Assembly: GCF_009017415.1 (NCBI RefSeq)
Contig: NC_092406.1
Coordinates: forward strand, 186,001 to 250,000
Origin: Aspergillus flavus
Lineage: Eukaryota; Ascomycota; Eurotiomycetes; Eurotiales; Aspergillaceae
Direction of reading: 5' to 3'
Length of the DNA stretch: 64,000 nucleotides
Below, piece after piece: positions 42,163 through 53,721 of this stretch. The notes beneath the pieces were generated by a model that did no database searches, was not told where the DNA came from, and saw only the letters and a program-made list of their open reading frames with translations. Each line of letters starts with the position of its first letter. Position 1 is the first letter of the stretch. The translations under genes and the position numbers were made by a program.

Positions 42163-44036
42163 ACTTGTAGTCTGTTGATTTAATGCTAAAAGGGAGCGAC
42201 TGATTTAAGAAAGAGAGCAGTCGTGCGTTGTCTTCTGCGGCTTGGTCGGAAATGGGGCCACACATCGTAAATTGCCAGCCCGCATGTCCGCGTCCGTTCA
42301 GACAGAGTGAGACGCGTTCTTAAGATGAATGGCCCTTGAGACATCCCTGTGTCCCACTTCGAATGCGACGGTGTATGCAGAGTCCCTACGCCGCTGGCAC
42401 ATAGCCAATTGGACCCTCGTGGACCCTGACCCAGCACTATACACTAGTGAGACTTGGCGGCGCTTAGGGTTAGTGGTTATCAGATCCCTGTTCAAAAAGA
42501 CATGGGAGACCGAACATAATAAGAAAATCTTAAAGTGTGAATTACCTCGGAAACTGATGAATATCCTTTTGTCGTGCTCTTGACCCATCATCTTACGGGG
42601 TCATTTTGTCCCTTACATTTACGGTCAGACACTGGCTGGTGATAAGGGAACAAGGATATCACTAGTTGTTCGGTGGCTTCCATCTTGGCTTGTGTTTCCG
42701 CAACGATATGTTACATCTCAAGTGCTGAGACGGCTCCTAATGACCGACCTTGTCAACATGTATCATACAATTATTTTCAAATCCAATATTTTCCTCTCAA
42801 CCTGGTAGATTTGGGTCTTCTTTTACGTCAAGGCTACGAAAATCAGGAGTTATTACAGTTTCTAGAAACCTTATAGCTTAATCGAACCAGTGTAGGTGCC
42901 TGTGTCCTGCATGGGGAAGACAGACGCTAAGATATATTTCCTTTAGTTCAAGTCCATGTAAAAAGGATTGACTCGTTGCAGTCAGCCTCCGGCTCTTATT
43001 AGACGCCCCTCGACTTATCAGGGGCCGATTACAAGAGGTTTGACCTATTGATAAGCTGATTAGACAGATTTTCTATTGAAACCACCATTTCTACAATCAA
43101 TGTCAGGAGAGAGGAAACAAGTAGAGTAAAATTCAATTCCATTATGGCCAGCGGCATATCTAGTGATCTTTCCCCGATACATCTATCACTGTAATAGACG
43201 AAAATTATACCAGATACCAAGTATTGAGTCCCTCCTATGACGTCGCCAATTAGTTCGCTCGTATTAGAAATAGTAGTGCGAGGCTGGTATGAGAATCTGA
43301 TTTTAGGCCTTCAGTCCAATGACTTTAAGAAACCCAGATTGGGATAATCCTGGTTTGTCATCCGTGTCTCCATGGAATATTAGGACATGGGTAATTCATC
43401 GTAGCATCTGTGTTATAACTAAACATTTCCCCACGACTTCTAGTTAGTAAATCTGCAAACTTTCCCGCAGAGTATAGGCCTATATGTCAGTAGAAGATAA
43501 GGTAGGGCACACAGAGTCCTTAACCAACTTCTCTTTCAATCTATATATCCTCAATGTTTGAAGTATGGCAGTGTATCCTACTGTCCAGAAGCCGCATAAA
43601 GAGACATCGTCATTCCTTCGTTTTGTTGTCTCAACAGCACTCGGCACAGAAAGCCTCAGCAGTTCAATATCAAACTATATCTCAGTATCAACTATCATCC
43701 GCGACGTTCAGAACTGCAAGTCGACTCAGAGCCCCATTACTATTATCTTTAATGGCCAGGAAGGATCTGGGAGGAGTAGTTATTGTGATAGATCTTTTCT
43801 TTTTGTTTATATTGAGGAGATGGGCTAGCATCGTGAGCATGTGCCTGCAGTCCTATAGAGCAGTATCTAAATAAAACTTGTCACTCGTTTGTCGCATAAA
43901 AGGGCTATTCTATGTCAGAGTGTTGCCAAGGTGACTACGCTCCTTAGAGGTCAGATAACAGAGTTTATACGAAGACGTATGGTTATGGTATCTCCACAAA
44001 GCACGCGCCAACTATGCTGACTGGGCCATCTACTGC
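42163..44036. other. Gene-poor AT-rich region
   Basis: A 1.9-kb stretch without a supportable gene. Short plus-strand frames (42329-42583, 43554-43874) show no domains and overlap other frames. I see no tandem repeat or terminal inverted repeat. Confidence 0.45.
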
Positions 44037-44963
44037 TCATTCCCCTGACGTGGACGTATATGGATGACAAGAGTGACTCAAGTTGTCCGGGACAATAACC
44101 CAGCGTAACCAAGTGTGCATGTTTTCCCTACCCCCAGCTTGTTCTTTTAGCCACTCGAGGAGTTTGCCTACCCGTCGCGACTGCTCGTCCATCGACCGCA
44201 GTATGCGGTCACAGAAGTCCTCAATTTCGTAGTTCATTACCGCTTGGATCAGTTCTAGGATTGCAGGATCAAGAGAACCCGACGGGGTATGAGTTTTTGC
44301 AAGCTCGTAGAACACGACCACATGGAGGAGGACGGAAACCAATCGTTGCTCTTCGAACCATGTCGGCGGACCTAAAAGCACTCCTGTCGGCTGCTTTGAG
44401 GCCGGCTCCACCACCGGTCTGGTATTGAAATATGCAAGCGTATGTAAGCGCGATTGTGAAGACGGTCCCCTATATGCCAAGCAGCGAGCAACAGAAGGGT
44501 GAAAACATGCATGCACAGGACGTTGTATTCGCGTCATCAGAGCAAGAAGTTGACAGAGAATGCCCGGCGGTGTTGATTCCGGTAAGATCCGTTCTCTGGT
44601 CTTAGACACCGGCAAGGGTGGTTCCAGGTCTGGAAATCCTATGCAGTTTCCATATGATTGAAGCAGAGACTCGAACTCTGAATCCACCACTGTGGCCTGG
44701 AAGCTCTGTTGCGATCGTAACTGTTGTGTCCAATTGGCGATTAAGACTTTTATAGAATGCAGAACTTCCGGCAGTAAGCCCCGTTTCAGGATTGGTTTGG
44801 TGATAATTGTGTCAACAATTACTCTGAAGAGAACATCGTTCTCGTGGAGGAATGCTGCTATCGCAGGAGATGCATTGTGGAGGCTATACAGCGTAGGCAG
44901 ATCGGGGATACTGCATAGTATCTCCCGGAGGACGAACCATGGAAGTCGGCTAAATGGATCCAT
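44037..44963 (-). CDS. F-box-like hypothetical protein
   Basis: Single exon, 308 residues, starting at MDPFSRLPWFVLREILCSIPDLPTLYSL. That N-terminus follows the F-box pattern (L-P hydrophobic..I...L.DL..L..L) of fungal F-box-like proteins, which recruit substrates to SCF ubiquitin ligases. The remainder is mostly helical with no repeats I can recognise. Similar N-terminal F-box proteins of about 300 residues are numerous in Aspergillus. The substrate is unknown. An in-frame upstream non-ATG extension was ignored. Confidence 0.72.
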   Translation of the reverse strand: MDPFSRLPWFVLREILCSIPDLPTLYSLHNASPAIAAFLHENDVLFRVIVDTIITKPILKRGLLPEVLHSIKVLIANWTQQLRSQQSFQATVVDSEFESLLQSYGNCIGFPDLEPPLPVSKTRERILPESTPPGILCQLLALMTRIQRPVHACFHPSVARCLAYRGPSSQSRLHTLAYFNTRPVVEPASKQPTGVLLGPPTWFEEQRLVSVLLHVVVFYELAKTHTPSGSLDPAILELIQAVMNYEIEDFCDRILRSMDEQSRRVGKLLEWLKEQAGGRENMHTWLRWVIVPDNLSHSCHPYTSTSGE

Positions 44964-45312
44964 TGCCGGGTTCAAGTTCTAATCAAGAGTGATGACCGGC
45001 AAGGATTCCATCTAGAGGTTTGTCTAAATCATGCCAAAAGCGAAGTTCCCACCCCGCAGTCTTTTGTTTTGGGCACACCGCCTCTGTGGCGTCAACATTG
45101 GCTTATGAAGTCAATTAGTCCGGGTCGGGTTCTGATGGAAGTGTGATACTACAACTTGTACTCTACTGGCAAGACTATCCGTATACACAATATTTTATTA
45201 TACCAAGACAAAGCTTGTTATAGTGCCAAAACTGACAAGTATGAATCCAAACAAAACACAACTGAGTGCCAAGCCATAAACACTCCCCTCCAATCACAAC
45301 TAGTCATTCCCT
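44964..45312. other. Intergenic region
   Basis: Spacer between two minus-strand genes: upstream sequence of the F-box-like gene and 3' flank of the small secreted protein gene. Nothing else recognised. Confidence 0.4.
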
Positions 45313-45717
45313 TCAAACAACCCCAGAAACCCGCGTGACCGGAACCGTGAAGCTCTTCTGGGTGTCGGTGATATTGGCATCGCCGTGGGCAGTATATCTC
45401 GCCTCTCCTTCCATCCAAGTATGTTGTATGTGCAGGCTGAACATCGTGTCCGCCCCAGGCACCGCCTGCAGTTTGGCCTCGGTGCCTTTGTCCTGGCACG
45501 GGGTATAGTCTTCCTCGGCAGGAACGCCGGAGCAGGAGGTTTTGAACTTGGAAGGCCCGGTGGCAGTGCTCACGATGTTGAAGTTGTAGTTGCAGTCTTC
45601 TGAGCCGCAGGTGATGGCGAAGTCGGATGCCTTCCATTCGATTGTATTCTTGAGAGTGTCGGCAAGGGTCAATCCGAGAAGGGAGAGACCGACGGCGAGG
45701 GTAGCTTGGAGATGCAT
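45313..45717 (-). CDS. Small secreted protein, function unknown
   Basis: Single exon, 134 residues. The signal peptide is MHLQATLAVGLSLLGLTLA. The mature part of about 115 residues has four cysteines (in ITCGSEDCNYNF and TSCSGVPAEEDYTPCQ), consistent with two disulfides, and looks beta-rich (LKNTIEWKASDF, SLHIQHTWMEGEARYTAHGDANI). It resembles small secreted proteins of Aspergilli that lack assigned function. Upstream in-frame codons extend the frame to 45846 but the ATG at 45717 directly precedes the signal peptide. A candidate effector or cell-wall protein by type only. Confidence 0.78.
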   Translation of the reverse strand: MHLQATLAVGLSLLGLTLADTLKNTIEWKASDFAITCGSEDCNYNFNIVSTATGPSKFKTSCSGVPAEEDYTPCQDKGTEAKLQAVPGADTMFSLHIQHTWMEGEARYTAHGDANITDTQKSFTVPVTRVSGVV

Positions 45718-47084
45718 GATGGAGAGTAAATATGTTGTCGATGGGTGATTATAAACAGGGCAGCGAGAGTATATGATAGCGATAGAGAATGAGGTAGAGC
45801 AACGATATTGGTGGATTAGATGAATGAATTGAAGTATACAGAGCAAGTACGACGAAAATGCGACGAATGCAAGGCCATTAAATATTCCAACATGGTGTCA
45901 GCACGAGGGTCTAAATGCAACATAGTAGTACTCTGAAACACCTGGAGTAAGTATTCAAAACACTGACATGAAGTTTGTACAAGGGTGGAGCAGATCTATT
46001 TTGTGGGCGATTAGACTTTATAGACGGTCCAATTTTGTGGATGGACCCGCCCTACGCTGATAGACCTGACAGGAGAGCAACCAGGTTACATTCATAGCTC
46101 ATTGAATGAATATTGTTTTAATTCTTAGTCCTGAGTTTCTATATTTAGTTCATTCTGGTTTCATCATCCAAATATGGTGGCCGGACCTTTGCTACATGGA
46201 GAATACATCAGGGATATACTTGACTAATAGGAACTGAATATGAGCAACGCTTGGGTTATATTTTCCCAGACATTCAATTGACGTGAATGCGATTCTTTGA
46301 AACTATCTTCTTGTGCATTCATATTTACCGCTGTAGACAACGGCGTATACCCGACCTTCAGGGCAATAGACGAGCGAGCCGTAATTGTAAAGTGTTAAGC
46401 TCATATCCTACACATGATAACTAGCTATTGACGCATCAGTGCATACGTTAAACTATCCCTCAACTCGATATGTATTACTTATCTATGAGAAGGCAGGACT
46501 GGTCTAACATCACACTTACTAGATGTAACTAGCATGTCGATTAGGCAAAAATGGAGTCAACCAATAACCCAATCACATCTACCCAGTGGAGTAATATGAG
46601 CCATAGAATACTTTCAAAACCTAGACCATGGTATGGAGATCAAATAGATTTAGTAATAAACTACTAATGTGGAACATCGATTCATAGAAATTAGAATCCA
46701 ATGTGGAATATACTTCACGAAGGACTCATTTAGGGGCATGTTCGAAACACAGCCATGCTAAATATAGCATTTGTCATAGTCACAAGGTGATTGTTACATA
46801 TGGCTCTATGCTGGCCTATACCTTGGATAGAAATGCGAGCGAACAACAACATAAACCTCATGTAGAGCACTTAGAGCCGCTTCTAAGTGTCGTCTACCGC
46901 AGTGGGTCTGGGCGTACGACAATAGGAAATAGATTATTTCTACCAATTCTGTTAGGAGATTAGCTTTACCTGGTTCTATGAGCAAAGCATACGATGACAT
47001 TCACTGACAGCTAGTTGTAGAATGACTGCTGTTCGAGCCGAGTCAAAATCCTCGCGTCTTTTCCAATGTCCTCCAAAGAAATCA
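45718..47084. other. Gene-empty AT-rich region
   Basis: A 1.37-kb AT-rich block with no supportable gene. The frame at 46703-46963 has no recognisable content. This could be a decayed repeat, but I find no terminal repeats to prove it. Confidence 0.45.
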
Positions 47085-49091
47085 TCAAGATATCTCTATA
47101 AGAGGGCCAGTGTACACCTTCTTTGCTCGGACAAAGTAGTAGACGAGACTAAGTATAATAACCCCCATCGTGCCAACAATACTATAGTTCATCGTCTGTG
47201 TATTGACATCCTTCGTTGTAGGCCAGAAGCCAAAGAACGTAGCGATTGTCATGTAGGCCAAGGAGAAGACATTAATGGCTATACCCAAAATGCCGGGAAC
47301 ATGGAATGGCCCCCAGACCAACCTAGCCCCTGCCGTGTTGATCATCGTCTGCTCGCCAGCGGTCGCATGCCCAATCCCACCGGTACAACGGCGGTGGAGC
47401 AAGAGTCCTCCAGCAGTCATATATGATAGGTAAAGACCCGAAATCGACATGGATACCAAGCTGTTGAACGCCACGTCTGAGCCGATCGTGATGAGATTCA
47501 AAAGGCACCCGACAACGGCCGTAAGGAGGACTGCATATGTTGGGATGGATGTACGTTCCGTTACCTATCGAGGTCTTAGTTTCCGTACATAGGTCAATCC
47601 TATGATTAAGGACAGCTACATACCTTACTCCACATCCGCCATCCAGGAATCCCTCGATCGCGAGAGAAGGACCAAAATTGCCGTGATGCAGCTGTTAAGG
47701 TGCCAATTGTATTACAACTACCCAGAGACATTACCAGGGCGCCTGCAATTGCTGTGCCGGATACGGATCCTGTTGCCTGCAGGAAGATGGCAAAGAAAGG
47801 TACACCTGTCGGGGATTTAAGCGCAGTTTGAATATCACCGAGACAGAAATACAAGGCGATCATCATTCCAAATCCCATGGACCCATTGATTAACACTGTC
47901 AGCATCAGAGACAGGGGAACAGCGGTTGTTGCATTGGTCATCTCTTCGACCATCTATGGCTCGACTGTTAGCAGATCGTTTGCCATTAAATAGCCCCAGT
48001 TGACTTACATGGACCGCAGCATCACCGCCAGCGAAAGCAAAAACAGGGCCAGTCAACCCGACAAAGACTGACAGCGCCCTCGAAGGCCAATTTCCCTCGT
48101 TGATGAAATAGGTAAATACTTCTTCGGCGGACGACTTGTGATCTGCCATGTACGTCAAGGGAACTAGGATGGCAAAAAACCCCAGGACATGGAAGATTAG
48201 AACGGTGCCCTCAAAACGAGGTAGAAACTTTCCGCCGACAATATTGATGATCGCGGAGAGTACAGAGAGTCCCCATGCATATAGGGCTTTTCGCCATGGG
48301 TGAGGGACGTAGTCCGACCTGGTAAGGATAATAAGGGCTTGGACCATGTTTCCATTCAGATACATTGCCGATGCGAATGTGGCTTGCCATCCGATCACGG
48401 TAAGCCAACCTATCCTTATCGTAAACATCCCAGCTCTTAACAGCACTTAAGTTTCCTGATGGGGACGTACCCGTCATGTAGCTAGCCAGCTTCATTGCCG
48501 ATGGAGGCGCCAGCATCGAGCACCAATGATACTGCCCGCCGGACGTAGGAGCCCTGTCGCTCATCTATCAGCACACTTCAGGTGCACAACCCTAGTGGAA
48601 GCTTACATCGACACAAGCTCAGATATGACGACAAAGGTGGCGGCGATGCCAGCCCAGACGAAAAGATAACCATAGACAGAACCAGCCGGGCCACCACTGG
48701 GTATAGGTCAGTAATCGATTCAACACACGTTGATGCACCGGAGGCAAAATACTTTTGAAAGGATTGCAGAAACAATCTTTTGGAAGAGCCCTAACTTTAG
48801 CCACGAGGTCAACACCGCGCAGGGTCTATAATGGCTTACATGATATACCCCTCCCATGTGACCAACAGCGTGCAGCTAAATCCCACCATGGACATCAACC
48901 CAAAGTTTCTCTATCAATTGATGGCTTTAGCACGTCTGTTGTCGAAGGGATATATAGAGGCACCTCACCTTCAAGACAGGGCGCTTTCCCATGCGAGTCA
49001 AATACAAGTCGTCCTTGTCTCGGTAGATTGGTTGTCCCTCCATCTCGCTCAGCACAGGAGGCGCCATTTGCTTCAGTTCGTGCATGGACAT
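47085..49091 (-). CDS. GABA/choline-type amino-acid permease (APC family)
   Basis: Eight exons (49091-48969, 48910-48849, 48776-48753, 48696-48607, 48553-48471, 48409-48009, 47953-47624, 47564-47085), 530 residues. Landmarks in order are DLYLTRMGKRPVLKRNFG, MVGFSCTLLVTWEG, NGGPAGSVYGYLFVW, APTSGGQYHW, WLTVIGWQATFASAMYLNG, FAGGDAAVHMVEEMTNA and SRQFWSFSRDRGIPGW, all typical of Uga4/Hnm1-like permeases. Twelve membrane helices are expected. The third exon is only 24 nt; it supplies LFLQSFQ between two conserved blocks and keeps the phase. Such permeases import GABA, choline or polyamines at the plasma membrane. Specificity cannot be assigned. Confidence 0.88.
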
Positions 49092-49902
49092 GTTGGAGAA
49101 TTCGACTGTATAGTCACAATCGATACACACATACGAGCACACAGGGAAACTCAGCAGTCAATCATGGAACTGTTCCACAGAAAGACTTGCGGAGAAAGAG
49201 AAAAGATTTGGGGGGAGGCAGGAATGGAGACTTAGAGATTTACAACTGCTGTGGCCTAGCCTGCACGTAGCCAGTCCATCGGAGGACAAGGGTCTCTGAT
49301 TTCTTTCCGTGAGCCCTGCTGTACAACTAGAAATTACACCATATTCCAAGTCGAGGAAAGTCTGCGAATGAAATGGCATGCCTCACGAGCTAATCAGCCA
49401 AGACTGAGCACCTGTGGAGGCGAGAACGCAACCTAACAAGGGTCCAATGGAGAACAAGCCCAATTAGAGTCCGAGATCGCGTTTGTTGCCTCGGTCGCAG
49501 GAGGGTCAGGATGCGTCGGGTGTGGAAATCAGTGGACTGGATCCGCTTTTGACGGGTTGATAACCATGTCTCCGTTGCGGGTGTGCCCTCCCGCCGGACA
49601 GGGAATAACCGGTCTAGTTTCCTACACCCTATAATGATCTACAGTTATTCCTACTATAAAGGGGCAAAGAAGCATCACTAGGAAAATTAGCGACAGGACG
49701 GTACAGGCAAAAAGGAAAGAGAAAAAGCAAAAAGGGGGAGAAACAGAGAAAAGGTGAAGAAGGGCCATACGACGCAAACGATTGGGAGCATTTGAATGGG
49801 ATAGTTTGAGACTATAACAATTTGCATATTTATCAATAATGGGTTCGAACTACTAAAGTAAGACAAACACAGAAAAGAATAGAAAAGAGAGTCTCCGCTT
49901 CA
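49092..49902. other. Intergenic region with polypurine tract
   Basis: An 811-nt spacer between two minus-strand genes. A nearly uninterrupted purine-rich stretch occupies about 49693-49765 (repeats of AAAAGG, GAGAAA, GGGGGAG). Nothing coding. Confidence 0.45.
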
Positions 49903-51157
49903 CTAGAGAATCACCGGCGATGTATTTTTTACAGACTCTGTCACAGTCCATGTGCGGATCTCATGGATAATATGAGCCTGGCTAGACTGGCTTCCGGCAT
50001 CCCAATCTCGTTTTGATGGCGAGGCAGTAACTGCTGTTTGATAAGAGCTGTTAAATGGAGAAATAGTCCCCAGTTCATGCTGCTGATGGAAAAGATCCTC
50101 CTGTTTTCGTGGTCGTGCCAGGAGTTCATCGTGCCTCACGCCAGAAGAACCGTGACGCGGCCTTCCATCAACGTAGAAGCCGAATGAGCGAAGACTCTCT
50201 ATGAACGGTTTCATTTGAGGTGAACAGCAGGTGATAAGACCCAAACACTGAGCGACTTGTGTAGATATTGTAAACAGCGAGGTATCGAACGTCGGATCAG
50301 GAGATTCAACCACTTGGTTGGCATAGAAAGCCTGACAAGCACTGGCAGCGATCACGCTGGGTGAATCCATCAGCGATAAATGAAGATATCGAGACAGTAT
50401 TGGTCCGCTTACCAGGTACGCAGTCCAAAAATAACCGTCAATATTAGCTTCCTCTTCAAGCGCATCTGAAGCCGCACCACGATAAAGATTCCATGAGCCA
50501 TCACCCCGGAGTCGGTCACAATATTCATCACACACATATAGGTCCACCATCTTTCATGTTGAATGCATTGACCGTGGAGATAGTCCCACGGGCGAGGCAA
50601 TCTGCATTGGAAGACAGCAGTGAGAATACCAATACCAGCCCACAGAATAGTCAAAAGTTCCAGACCAGCAGTGATAAGGCGATCGGGATTGAATAACGGT
50701 GTCACGTCTCGGATAAAGTAGATGACCGATAGTTTAGAGAAACACATGCTGGATATGAAGAGCATGGTCGCAGCATATTGAGACTAGTTGACCATGAACA
50801 GCTTATCGAAAGCATGTTTGCAGGAGCTCACCTTCATGATGTTTTGCAGGCTCATCTCGGAAAGTGACTGATAGTGGTTACCATAGCCATTCGCGATGGC
50901 CATAGAAACAGCTATCGATTGCGCGACACAGAGAGCCTGGGAAGGCTTCGTCACTATTGTGCAGTCGTGAAGCTGTCAATGAGAGCTGGTGATCTTACCA
51001 TTGATACAATGCAGAGGTAATCGTCCGCCGTCCACTGTCGGATGATCCAATATTTGGTTCCAAGCCGAGCAAAAACTACAAGAATAGCCGTGATCATCAA
51101 CAGCCACGTCAGGACACTGACCATGGGTTGCCAGCTGCCCGGTTCAAACTTGCTCAT
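49903..51157 (-). CDS. Rhodopsin-like 7-TM fungal membrane protein (PTH11-like/SAT-type)
   Basis: Four exons (51157-50999, 50936-50832, 50783-50413, 50356-49903), 362 residues. Seven hydrophobic segments are followed by a cytosolic C-terminal tail of about 100 residues. Landmarks of the conserved fungal rhodopsin-like domain are FARLGTKYWIIRQWTADDYLCI in loop 1, YGNHYQSLS, FSKLSVIYFIRDVTP, QCRLPRPWDYLHGQCI and the DPTFDTSLFTISTQVAQCLGLITCCSPQMKPFI helix. Proteins of this type occur by the dozen in ascomycetes, some as PTH11-like surface receptors and some in secondary-metabolite clusters; none of the local neighbours points to a pathway. The exon 3/4 join was chosen because it gives the conserved VIAASACQAFYANQ segment. 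Confidence 0.85.
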
Positions 51158-52212
51158 TGCATGGGTTGAGTGAGCAACTGGGTGGTGACCTTCAACCGAT
51201 CTTTATCCACTGCAATCGCTAACTAGAGCATTGTTGCCTGGGATTTGTAGTATCGCACCATGAGTCTTACGGGTACCCGAGGGACTGGAACACTACCCTT
51301 ACAATCTTTTGAATGGAAATAATCTTGGGGAGAAAGAATTCTTTGTCACGAATCTCGCAGGGATTCCATTTTCCAGATACAATCAATCTCTCACCCTTTT
51401 GCTAGCCTTGACCGTACGGACCGCTTTGAAGTCATTTTCTCTATGTCCGTAATCATACCTTGGACGCTACGAAACATATTATAGGATAGTGGCCCCTGAC
51501 CAAGTGCCACACTACCCTTGTTAAAAACTCGGTTGACGCAAACCCCGATCCATGTCAATAGCAAAGGATGCTACTTTATCCACTCCTTCTCCCGCCCTAT
51601 AGACAAGACAAATATACATCTCATATCCTTTCATGAGCAATTCATTGAGCCGGCGGTGTAGATTGCTTATGCTATGCTTATGCGTCCAAAATTCCCCATA
51701 TAAATCAATTTAAGAGAGGGCTCTGCGGGTTGCATTCTTACGGCCGAACGGTCAAGTGGGCTGTCGCCAAGTCGGACTTCGAATGCGCCCCGAGTGTGTT
51801 ATATTAGCGCCTCTTTACAGGCAGCTGGACAAGGCTACCGAGAGCATCGGCAGAAGGCATCTTAAGCCGAGTAAATTAGTTATACTTTTTCATGTTTTGT
51901 GGCTTATCCCGGGAATAGTCAGGGCAAAATTAGATTCAAAGTCCGATTGCCGATAGTATTCAAAGTCCGACAACTCACTCGCGAAGAGAAGAAGAGAAAC
52001 CGGAAATATGGCAAGAACAAGTAACTCCGGGCTCCAGGTGATTCCTAATTCAACAATCAGCTCGGGTAGGAGTTGGATGGCTTTTGGTATGATGGAGACC
52101 AGGGCTTCTATAAAGTGCCATGAAAGCTCGGGAGCTTTAGACAAAGATTCGACAACCTTGTGTTAAACAATTCAGCCATTCCTCGTTCCGTTTCACCTCC
52201 TATTGACACAAG
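51158..52212. promoter_or_regulatory. Divergent intergenic region
   Basis: A 1.05-kb spacer between the rhodopsin-like gene (minus) and an FAD monooxygenase (plus). A direct repeat TATTCAAAGTCCGA / GATTCAAAGTCCGA occurs at 51930-51970. The minus-strand frame at 51890-52144 is not supported. Confidence 0.4.
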
Positions 52213-53721
52213 ATGACCTACACTACTCATGACGTGGTGATTGTGGGAGCTGGTCCAGTTGGACTCTTCCTCGCTTGCGAACTACGCCTTGCCGGTCTCT
52301 CCGTTCTGGTGGTCGAGAAACGAACAAATTCGGACGGCATGGCGGAAACGCGTGCCTTTGTGATGCATGGTCGATCTTTGGAAATCTTCGCCTCTCGCGG
52401 TCTGCTCGACTCTTTCATTGAAGCGGGTCAAAAGACCGACTGGTGGCATTACGGTGTTCTCGACACTCGTCTTGATTACAGTGTTTTCGGCCGTGAAACG
52501 GACCAGAACTACGTGTTACTCGTGCCTCAGTACAAAACCGAGATGATCCTATTTCAGCGCGCCGTGGATCTGGGTGCAGTGATTATCAAGGGTGTCCAGG
52601 TCGATTCAATAGACGAATCCGGGCCTTATGTCGTTGCGAGGGGTTTCTACTCCAATAACAAACCTTTCACTGCCAGCGGGAAATACCTCGTCGGTGCGGA
52701 CGGTGTTCGCAGCACGATCCGCAAAATCGCCAACATCGAGTTCACTGGCAATCCACCTGTCAATACAGTCATGAGTGGCGAGGCTACACTAGGCACGGCC
52801 ATGCCGAATCCCTACATTGTTCACAACGAGCACGGCCTAGTTATCGCCGCTGACCTGAGGGTCCCCAGCGGAAGAACCCGCCTAAATGTGTTCGCGAGTG
52901 ATCGCGGCACGGTTCCTGAGTCAGTTGAAGTGACTCTTGAGGAGATGAATCAGAGCTTGCAGAAAATAACCGGCGTTGACTACAAGCTTTCTAACCCTTG
53001 CATGCTAAAGCGTTTCAGCAACGAACAACGGCTAGCGACAACGTATCGCCAAAATCGGATTTACATCGTCGGAGATGCATGCCATAAACACCTCCCAGCC
53101 GGCGGCCAGGGCTTAAATGTCGGTCTCCAAGAAGCTCTGAATTTAGGATGGAAACTTGCCGCAGTCATCTCCAAGTCCGCCCCTGCTTCGTTACTCGATA
53201 CGTACGAAGAAGAACGATGGCCAGTTGCCAAAGCTGTTGTACAAAACACAACTTCACAGTCACTCTTATTTTTTGCCTCGTCTGGCCCAGAATGGGCGGT
53301 TAGGGAAGCGATCGGCAAGCTTCTGCGTGTACCAGAGGCCAACAAGCGTTTGGCTAGGGAGATCAGCGGATTTTCTGTTGCCTACCCCAAATCGCTGGAT
53401 ATGATACTTCCAGACGGATGGCGGGCCCTACCAGAGAACATCCAGGGAAAGCGTGCATTGAATGTAAAGATGAGATTACCAGATGGGATGGTAACCGAAC
53501 TTCATGATTACACCCAAGACGGACGATGGATCCAGCTGCACCTTCCTGGAAAGCATATCATTGAACTCCGGCCTCCTCCGGCATTTGGTAACTGGACGAC
53601 GGTAGTGGAAGTTGTCGACATGCCAGATGAAGAAGAGAAGACGAGCTTGTATATGTGCGGAGTGAGAGAGATGCTGATCCGCCCGGATGGCTATTTGGCC
53701 TTTGGTCGAATGGACGACTAG
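52213..53721 (+). CDS. FAD-dependent aromatic hydroxylase-like monooxygenase
   Basis: Intronless, 502 residues. The class A flavoprotein hydroxylase signatures are GAGPVGLFLACELRLAG at 12-28 with VVEKR, ETRAFVMHGRSLEI, VGADGVRSTIRK near 172 and GDACHKHLPAGGQGLNVGLQEALNLGWKLA near 290. The C-terminal 100 residues form the thioredoxin-like domain found in phenol-hydroxylase and rifampicin-monooxygenase type enzymes (GKRALNVKMRLPDG, WIQLHLPG, IRPDGYLAFG). The enzyme should hydroxylate an aromatic or polyketide-like substrate with NADPH and O2. There is no biosynthetic gene next to it, so detoxification or degradation is as likely as metabolite synthesis. Codon use looks like the other genes. Confidence 0.9.
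   Translation: MTYTTHDVVIVGAGPVGLFLACELRLAGLSVLVVEKRTNSDGMAETRAFVMHGRSLEIFASRGLLDSFIEAGQKTDWWHYGVLDTRLDYSVFGRETDQNYVLLVPQYKTEMILFQRAVDLGAVIIKGVQVDSIDESGPYVVARGFYSNNKPFTASGKYLVGADGVRSTIRKIANIEFTGNPPVNTVMSGEATLGTAMPNPYIVHNEHGLVIAADLRVPSGRTRLNVFASDRGTVPESVEVTLEEMNQSLQKITGVDYKLSNPCMLKRFSNEQRLATTYRQNRIYIVGDACHKHLPAGGQGLNVGLQEALNLGWKLAAVISKSAPASLLDTYEEERWPVAKAVVQNTTSQSLLFFASSGPEWAVREAIGKLLRVPEANKRLAREISGFSVAYPKSLDMILPDGWRALPENIQGKRALNVKMRLPDGMVTELHDYTQDGRWIQLHLPGKHIIELRPPPAFGNWTTVVEVVDMPDEEEKTSLYMCGVREMLIRPDGYLAFGRMDD

Noticed and set aside
46703..46963. Open frame in the gene-empty block
   Set aside because: No domain, no signal peptide, no splice partners and base composition like its flanks.
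51890..52144. Minus-strand frame upstream of the second monooxygenase
   Set aside because: Hydrophobic by composition but without homology, a good start context or conservation clues; it overlaps the promoter of the monooxygenase.
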